Made by a program: the position numbers and the translations under genes. 9,661 nt of DNA from Cyanobacteria bacterium UBA11372 (GTDB taxonomy: Bacteria > Cyanobacteriota > Cyanobacteriia > Cyanobacteriales > Aerosakkonemataceae). Below, piece after piece: positions 5,953-9,661 of the stretch (the first letter of the stretch is position 1; the number at the start of each line of letters is the position of its first letter). Location: positions 1 to 9,661 of the forward strand of contig DNGG01000539.1 of assembly GCA_003486675.1 (NCBI GenBank), given 5' to 3'. Below the pieces are notes generated by a model. The model worked only from the letters and a program-made list of their open reading frames with translations, ran no database searches and was not told the DNA's origin.

Positions 5953-6179
5953 AAGGTGTTCTACTGATAAGTTTTGCTGAAGATAAAGGAATGGCAGCAT
6001 CGCACTTCGATTATAGACAAGGGTAAGAGCGATCTCTTAACTCACCCTACACTAATCGAGATAATTCTGAAAATCTGCCCCAGCTTCGCGAATATCTGGA
6101 TTTTCATGCTTCAATGCGCGTTTTGCAAGTCTTTCAGTTAAATCCCTATCAATTTGAATATATAGCTCCAACAAACGTC
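5953..6179. repeat. duplicated segment, copy 2 (pairs with 4287-4513)
   Basis: Here the HEAT-like gene end is intact, and only the first few codons of the protease are left (about 5953-5970). The protease start codon has become ATC (CTACTGATAAG against CTACTCATAAG on the plus strand). The candidate TATAAT of the lost gene is still present (6010-6015). Past 5953 the sequence no longer resembles protease, so nearly the whole coding region was lost. Confidence 0.85.
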
Positions 6180-6540
6180 TATAATCCTCGTCTGTCCCAT
6201 TTTTGAGCAAGGGTTCAGCACTCTTTTCAATGTTTTCCAAGATCCAGGTTTTAGGAAGCGAAAGAATAGCTTGTCTGCAAAGTTCAATATCCGAGTGAGA
6301 AACACTTGCCAAATCAACTAGCTCGTTAAACAAACTCTGACGTTCTTCAATTTTTAGATATTCTATCAGTCGCAGTGCTGTAGCTCTTTCGCCAACGGCG
6401 TGCAGAGCTTTTTTAATCGCTGATACTCTGTCTGAGCAATTATTGAGAAAGTCGTAACGACTGTTAAAGTAGTCATTTTCGCTTGTTACAACATTACGCC
6501 AAAGATTGCTTTCTATATCTGCTTGTTCTGTCTGAAGCAT
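6052..6540 (-). CDS. HEAT-repeat-like helical protein, unknown function
   Basis: About 162 residues, all helical in appearance and with no membrane segment. The C-terminal stretch (LTERLAKRALKHENPDIREAGADF) has the spacing of a HEAT or Armadillo repeat. Earlier helices (ALRLIEYLKIEERQSLFNELVDLA) fit a solenoid or bundle. I cannot name the family. The start is uncertain. The ATG at 6540 overlaps the end of the acetyltransferase gene by 28 bases; an ATG at 6576 or a GTG at 6603 would lengthen the overlap to 64 or 91 bases. None has a clear ribosome site, so translational coupling to the upstream gene is likely. A dead 3' copy lies at 4385-4513. Its ancestral downstream neighbour was the aspartic protease. 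It may act as a binding partner, but nothing shows of what. Confidence 0.7.
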   Translation of the reverse strand: MLQTEQADIESNLWRNVVTSENDYFNSRYDFLNNCSDRVSAIKKALHAVGERATALRLIEYLKIEERQSLFNELVDLASVSHSDIELCRQAILSLPKTWILENIEKSAEPLLKNGTDEDYRRLLELYIQIDRDLTERLAKRALKHENPDIREAGADFQNYLD

Positions 6541-7157
6541 GGCTTTTGCTTTGAAAATATTAGAGAGTTCAACCATGTTGGCATATACCAGTCTTCTGTC
6601 CACAGAATATTATGCTTTTTGCTGTAACTGGTCAATCCAACTCTACGCCAATACCTTCTCATTAAAAGCTTTCCCTTGCTTTCAGAATATTTCGTCGTCA
6701 AATCATGTATTGGACAAGGATGACAGCCTACAACTTGTCCCCAGGCAAACATTTCTAAGAACACAGCCAAAGCTTTCAGTCCATAGCTATGTCCTCGGTA
6801 CTTAGGCTCAATGAAAACTGTGTTTATATAATAAATATAGTCAGGAATACTCATAAAATCATCTTCTATATTGTTCTCTAATAGCAAGAAACTTGCAAAA
6901 TAAGATAGATATTGAGATATATTATCTGCTACTATACATAAATCTCCATAGTCATACTTCAAATTGAATCTGTAGCTATTAATATAGCCTATAGATTCTG
7001 GAGCGTATTCTGTTTCATCATCTTCTTCCTCTGATAATTCATCAGAAAAATCGCCTTTTATTTCACTATAAAAGTTAGTAATTAATAAATCTTCGCAATC
7101 AAAGCCATAAATACCTTGATTGCAAAAAGAAGTTGTTGTCTCGACGATTAAATTCAT
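6513..7157 (-). CDS. GNAT-like N-acetyltransferase
   Basis: A 214-residue protein. The acetyl-CoA binding motif A appears as VFIEPKYRGHSYGLKAL (114-130), with R121-G-H-S-Y-G126 matching the R/QxxGxG/A loop. After it comes KGKLLMRRYWRRVGLT (161-176), which fits the family's motif B strand and helix (KL..RYW...GL). The N-terminal half includes a very acidic loop (about 37-53, LSEEEDDETEYAPES) and many Tyr residues, unlike standard small GNATs. The substrate is unknown. The DNA is clearly more AT-rich than that of its neighbours, and no HIP1 site lies between 5826 and 7309, which suggests transfer. A good promoter sits just upstream. Its 3' end overlaps the HEAT-like gene, so the two are probably co-expressed. 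Confidence 0.75.
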   Translation of the reverse strand: MNLIVETTTSFCNQGIYGFDCEDLLITNFYSEIKGDFSDELSEEEDDETEYAPESIGYINSYRFNLKYDYGDLCIVADNISQYLSYFASFLLLENNIEDDFMSIPDYIYYINTVFIEPKYRGHSYGLKALAVFLEMFAWGQVVGCHPCPIHDLTTKYSESKGKLLMRRYWRRVGLTSYSKKHNILWTEDWYMPTWLNSLIFSKQKPCFRQNKQI

Positions 7158-7174
7158 AAGGCTTTTTTACTTAA

Positions 7175-7204
7175 ATTATAGTGTTACGCTGCCCTCATTG
7201 GCAA
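7175..7204 (-). promoter_or_regulatory. sigma-70-type promoter of the acetyltransferase-HEAT pair
   Basis: On the minus strand, TTGCCA (7199-7204) and a perfect TATAAT (7175-7180) are separated by 18 bp. The start of transcription would fall about 10 bases before the ATG at 7157, giving a very short leader. This fits the lack of a good ribosome site. Confidence 0.55.
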
Positions 7205-7255
7205 AGGCTTTGAGTTTGGTTTGAACTACTCGTAACAAACTAATTATACGCTTGC

Positions 7256-7309
7256 TCTTTCCCCTCTCTTCCTTCGCGTCCTTCGCGCCTTCGCGGTTCA
7301 AAAAAAAGA
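7256..7309. repeat. CTTCGCG-rich intergenic repeat (NRxxAKxAK type), copy 2
   Basis: TTCCTTCGCGTCCTTCGCGCC, then GCGGTTC, an A8 run and GAGCGATCGC, a diverged copy of 3605-3650. Two HIP1 sites follow (7310-7317 and 7325-7332). It lies between the mini-protein stop and the acetyltransferase promoter. The peptide it would encode on the minus strand (NREGAKDAKEERGK) is not a gene. Confidence 0.55.
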
Positions 7310-7342
7310 GCGATCGCACACCAAGCGATCGCCCAAATAAAC

Positions 7343-7561
7343 CTAATTCTGATAAGAACGACCACCCATATAAAGAGCAGTAGCCAAAGCGATTCCTGGT
7401 AAAGCAATGACTACAGACAAAGGAGATTGAAACCAACTCTTTTGCTGATAGCGATGCTTGTACGACATGCAAGCATCGCCAGGAGTAGCAGAACTCAACA
7501 ACACGCTACTTGCGATCGCCACACTAGACACAATAGCCGCCGCCGACAATTTAGCTTTCAT
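7343..7561 (-). CDS. 72-aa exported or membrane-anchored mini-protein, unknown family
   Basis: The ATG at 7561 is set by a perfect GGAGGAAG ribosome site seven or so bases upstream. A longer frame beginning upstream has no such site. Residues 1-30 (MKAKLSAAAIVSSVAIASSV..., then SSATPGDA) look like a signal peptide, with a likely cut near A30. A lone Cys follows, though the preceding residues do not make a standard lipobox. Residues 31-46 are polar and basic (YKHRYQQKSW). Residues 47-66 form a second hydrophobic helix (SPLSVVIALPGIALATALYM), followed by GGRSYQN. The product is thus a tiny envelope or thylakoid protein with one membrane span after processing. I do not recognise a family. A disrupted paralog is at 5649-5890, where the last two dozen or so codons match closely. 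Confidence 0.75.
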   Translation of the reverse strand: MKAKLSAAAIVSSVAIASSVLLSSATPGDACMSYKHRYQQKSWFQSPLSVVIALPGIALATALYMGGRSYQN

Positions 7562-7601
7562 AGTGCTTCCTCCAACTTGAATCAATTCTAATCCCAAACA
7601 C

Positions 7602-7627
7602 AAAAAAGGCGACCCCATGCGATCGCC
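7602..7627 (-). terminator. Rho-independent-like terminator downstream of chlN
   Basis: On the minus strand, GGCGA (7623-7627) pairs with TCGCC (7608-7612) around a 10-nt loop and is followed directly by T6 (7602-7607). It includes the HIP1 site at 7619. It separates chlN from the mini-protein gene, 41 bp before that gene's ATG. Confidence 0.5.
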
Positions 7628-7650
7628 CTTAATCATATTCTTCATCTCAC

Positions 7651-7679
7651 CCCCCCCTCTCCTCGCAGGAGAGGGGGGG
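7651..7679 (-). terminator. GC-rich hairpin just past chlN
   Basis: A perfect 13-bp stem, C7 plus TCTCCT (7651-7663) with AGGAGA plus G7 (7667-7679), has a 3-nt loop. It begins 14 bases after the chlN stop. It has the form of the C-run/G-run hairpins dispersed in cyanobacterial genomes. No T-run is adjacent, but a T6-tailed hairpin follows 23 bases on. Confidence 0.6.
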
Positions 7680-7693
7680 CAGGGGGGGAGAGG

Positions 7694-9091
7694 TCAAACC
7701 TTCGCCTCATCCCGCACCAACTTATCCCATCCCAAATCCTTCAGAGAATTATTCCGACGCAAAGGACGAGTCACCAATTCCAGAATATCCCGCGCATTAG
7801 TAAACCCGTGAATTTGAGCAAAAGTAAACTCAACCGACCATTTAGTATTAATCCCCCGCGCTTCCAAGGGATTCGCATGAGCCATCCCCGTAATCACCAA
7901 ATCAACTTTCTGGTCGTAAATCCGCTGAATTTGATTGTAATTATCCGGCTTCTCCACAATCTTCGGCAACGGCACGCCCATTTCTTTGCAAGTCTTTTCC
8001 AGCAATTCCAACTCAGCCGCTTGATAGCGCTTATCCATGTAAGGAATGCCAATTTCAGGACAAGTCATACCGCAGCGAATTAAGAACCGTGCCAGGGAAA
8101 TTTCCAGCAAATTATCGCCCATGAAAAACACAGACTTGCCGCGAATTAAACTAATGTAATCTTCCAAACTTTCCCAAATTTGTTTTTCCCGTTCATCCAA
8201 ACCTTTCGGTTCAATTCCGAACACCGAACAGATTTTTTCAATCCAAGCGCGAGTACCATCGGGACCAATGGGGAACGGTGCGCCGATTAATTTGCACTTG
8301 CGACGACGCATTAAAGTTGTTGCAGTTCGCGACAAGAAAGGATTGACACCTGCGACATAATAGCCTTCTTCTAAAACCGGCAATTCAGTGTAGCGCTTCG
8401 AGGGTAACCAACCAGAAACTTTAATTCCTTGCTTCTTCAATTCCAAAGTTAATTGAGTTACCACCGGGTCGGGTAAAGAACCGAAAAGAACTAAAGGTGG
8501 ATGGTTGACATATTCCGATTCTTCTGCTATTACTTCTTCTTTCTTTTTACCGAAGTTGAGCAGTCTTTGAATCGCGTTGCGTTCTTCTTTTTCGGCTTCC
8601 TTTTCTTTGCTGGGACAACGGGCAGCCATTGCGGCTAATACGGTATCTTCGCCTTGGGTGAAAGCGTAATCCAAACCGTTGGCGCGGGCGGTGACAATGG
8701 GAACTCCGATTTCGGCTTCTAGCTTCGGTGCTAAGCCTTCCAAATCCATTTTGATGATTTCTGTCGTGCAAGTGCCGATAAAAACGATGACGCTGGGATT
8801 GCGATCGCGTTTAATCTGCAAGCACAAGCGCTTCAATTCCTCATAATCATTTAATTGCGCCGAAATATCTCCCTCTTCCAACTCTGCCATCGCGTAGCGG
8901 GGTTCGGCGAAAATCATCACCCCCATCGCGTTTTGTAGGAAATAGCCGCAAGTCTTAGTACCAATCACCAGGAAAAAGCTATCTTCAATTTTCTGGTACA
9001 GCCACGCCACGCAGCTAATCGGGCAGAAAGTATGGTAATTCCCAGTTTCGCACTCAAAGTTAAGCGCTTGAGGTTCTTGAGCAACAGTCAT
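7694..9091 (-). CDS. chlN: light-independent protochlorophyllide reductase subunit N
   Basis: A 465-residue protein of usual cyanobacterial ChlN length. With ChlB it forms the NifDK-like catalytic part of dark-operative protochlorophyllide reductase. The ChlL dimer feeds it electrons to reduce ring D of protochlorophyllide without light. The three ChlN cysteines that bind the [4Fe-4S] NB-cluster are present: C23 in FCPISC, C48 in TKTCGY and C108 in IGTCTTE. Other family blocks include FAEPRYAMAELEEGDIS (61-77) and MGDNLLEISLARFLIRCGM. A charged insert (about 160-192, rich in Lys and Glu) is normal for cyanobacteria. The ATG has GAGAGGA about ten bases upstream. The gene is downstream of an acidic ORF in the same direction, as in chlL-ORF-chlN loci, and is followed by two hairpins. 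One HIP1 site is at 8801. Confidence 0.98.
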   Translation of the reverse strand: MTVAQEPQALNFECETGNYHTFCPISCVAWLYQKIEDSFFLVIGTKTCGYFLQNAMGVMIFAEPRYAMAELEEGDISAQLNDYEELKRLCLQIKRDRNPSVIVFIGTCTTEIIKMDLEGLAPKLEAEIGVPIVTARANGLDYAFTQGEDTVLAAMAARCPSKEKEAEKEERNAIQRLLNFGKKKEEVIAEESEYVNHPPLVLFGSLPDPVVTQLTLELKKQGIKVSGWLPSKRYTELPVLEEGYYVAGVNPFLSRTATTLMRRRKCKLIGAPFPIGPDGTRAWIEKICSVFGIEPKGLDEREKQIWESLEDYISLIRGKSVFFMGDNLLEISLARFLIRCGMTCPEIGIPYMDKRYQAAELELLEKTCKEMGVPLPKIVEKPDNYNQIQRIYDQKVDLVITGMAHANPLEARGINTKWSVEFTFAQIHGFTNARDILELVTRPLRRNNSLKDLGWDKLVRDEAKV

Positions 9092-9175
9092 TATTGTTAA
9101 TCCTCTCTATAAATGGACGCAGAAATCCTGCGGGGACTTGCCCCGTTAGTTCAATTTGTATTAATTTGGGCGACC

Positions 9176-9213
9176 AGGAGTGTAAGTGCCGAGGTTGCCG
9201 AACCTTACAACTC
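9176..9213. repeat. hairpin in the leader between the acidic ORF and chlN
   Basis: GGAGT...AAGG-type arms fold on themselves: AGGTT and AACCT pair across GCCG, and outer GGAGT and ACTCC pair with small bulges. A smaller CGGGG/CCCCG hairpin lies near 9130-9145. In the 178-bp gap upstream of chlN these could stabilise or attenuate the message. No other feature is visible there. Confidence 0.4.
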
Positions 9214-9269
9214 CAACAGATTTTTTGGCGATACTGACGGCGGTTAATCGTTAATTGCTAACAAATTAG

Positions 9270-9628
9270 TTATTTCTTCCACGCATCATCATCGTCTTTC
9301 AAGTCCATCTCCCCAAGCTCCTCGAAAGTCATATCGCCAAAGGCATCCAAGTCATCATCATCTGATTCCTTGGACGATGCTTCCCCGAATCCCTCGAAGC
9401 TCATGTCATCCAAATCTGCCAGGGACTCATCCTTGGACTCAGAAGCAGTTTCGTCGTCGCCCCATGCATCCAGGGAGATGTCTTCCATATCGATCAGCGA
9501 CGCTGCGGGAGATTCATCCGACGCTTCGGTGTCAAAATCATCGAGCGCCATGGCACCAAAGGCATCTTCTTCTTCTTCGCTCGATTCTTCCGAGGCTTCG
9601 GTGTCAAAATCATCGAGCGCCATGGCAC
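9270..9628 (-). CDS. acidic repeat protein upstream of chlN, N-terminus missing
   Basis: About 119 codons are visible; the 5' end is lost at the contig edge. The protein is extremely acidic, with repeats around a D/E-A-F/W-G-D/A-M-x-L/F-D/E-D/E-F/L pattern (AFGAMALDDF, LDAWGDD, DLDDMSFEGFGE, LDAFGDMTFEELGEM), ending in DDDDAWKK. Two units of 24 codons share an exact 34-nt repeat (9523-9556 and 9595-9628). The Met at 9623 is internal to a repeat (GA-MALDDFDTEAS), so it is not the true start. Position and direction match the hypothetical gene found between chlL and chlN in several cyanobacteria. A DUF5331-type C-terminus is my best guess, unverified. It could be a disordered tail that binds a basic partner. 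It is likely co-transcribed with chlN. Confidence 0.65.
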
Positions 9629-9661
9629 AGATCGGAAGAGCGTCGTGTAGGGAAAGAGTGG
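9629..9661. other. sequencing adapter at the contig end (not genomic)
   Basis: AGATCGGAAGAGCGTCGTGT followed by AGGGAAAGAGTG equals the reverse complement of the Illumina TruSeq universal adapter over 32 bases; only the last base differs. It follows directly on an exact 34-nt repeat of the acidic gene. This part should be trimmed and carries no biology. Confidence 0.95.

Noticed and set aside
4259..6026. Two rightward open frames (4259-4537 and 5748-6026) share a GVLLISFA.D.G..ASHFDYRQG peptide and look like a paralogous family.
   Set aside because: The likeness comes from the duplicated DNA of the protease leader and HEAT-like gene end, read on the wrong strand. Neither frame has a ribosome site, and the shared region is explained by the leftward genes.
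4767..7157. The DUF4231, protease and acetyltransferase genes as a known defence or toxin-antitoxin system.
   Set aside because: No nucleotide cyclase, SLOG, antitoxin or other required partner is visible. The grouping is better explained by duplication and rearrangement.
3555..7472. Leftward frames at 3555-3758 and 7176-7472 contain NRKDAKNAK or NREGAKDAK peptides.
   Set aside because: These are translations of a known type of intergenic CTTTGCG repeat, with no ribosome site or domain.
7562..7645. Longer N-terminus of the mini-protein from 7645.
   Set aside because: It would bury the perfect GGAGGAAG site and the signal peptide inside the protein. It would also read through the chlN terminator hairpin.
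8547..8771. Leftward 74-codon frame rich in Arg and Ser within chlN.
   Set aside because: It is a shifted-frame shadow of the conserved chlN coding sequence.
9621..9623. ATG at 9623 as the start of the acidic protein.
   Set aside because: The same Met occurs inside the next repeat unit after GA, and adapter sequence begins six bases upstream, so the true start is missing.

Overview
The window looks like a piece of a filamentous cyanobacterial chromosome. Two things support this. Seventeen copies of the octamer GCGATCGC (HIP1) lie in 9.66 kb, for example at 737, 1161, 2460, 3594, 5818, 7325 and 8801. A complete chlN gene, for light-independent chlorophyll synthesis, is also present. Many short palindromic interspersed repeats resemble those of large-genome filamentous forms (Oscillatoriales or Nostocales), but the genus cannot be fixed from the sequence. 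The right end is a contig edge: the last ~33 bases match an Illumina adapter and are not biological.

Left part (1-3600): a possible gene tail, then about 590 bp with only hairpins and repeats. Next come a leftward four-helix membrane protein with a coiled-coil tail, and three rightward genes: a DUF4385 protein, a class I SAM-dependent O-methyltransferase with a good terminator, and a Uma2-family (PD-(D/E)XK-like) protein. The Uma2 gene lies between two same-orientation copies of a ~30-nt GCGATATGCC element.

Middle part (3685-7561): everything reads leftward and looks like an accessory region built by duplication. In transcription order, the distal block has a 72-aa exported or membrane mini-protein, a GNAT-like acetyltransferase, a HEAT-like helical protein, and a dead remnant of the 5' end of an aspartic protease gene. 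The proximal block has a broken copy of the same mini-protein, a DUF4231/SLATT-like membrane protein, a dead 3' remnant of the HEAT-like gene, and an intact retropepsin-like aspartic protease. The borders of the two blocks are homologous and sit about 1.67 kb apart. Their central genes differ, and each block has kept the half that the other lost. The mini-protein copy in the proximal block was split by a 23-bp palindromic element inserted at a HIP1 site.

Right part (7600-9661): chlN reads leftward and ends in two consecutive hairpins. Upstream of it, in the same direction, is an acidic, repeat-bearing protein cut off by the contig end. By analogy with chlL-ORF-chlN loci, chlL may lie beyond the window. 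ChlN works with ChlB and the reductase ChlL in dark protochlorophyllide reduction. The accessory genes show no clear functional link to it.
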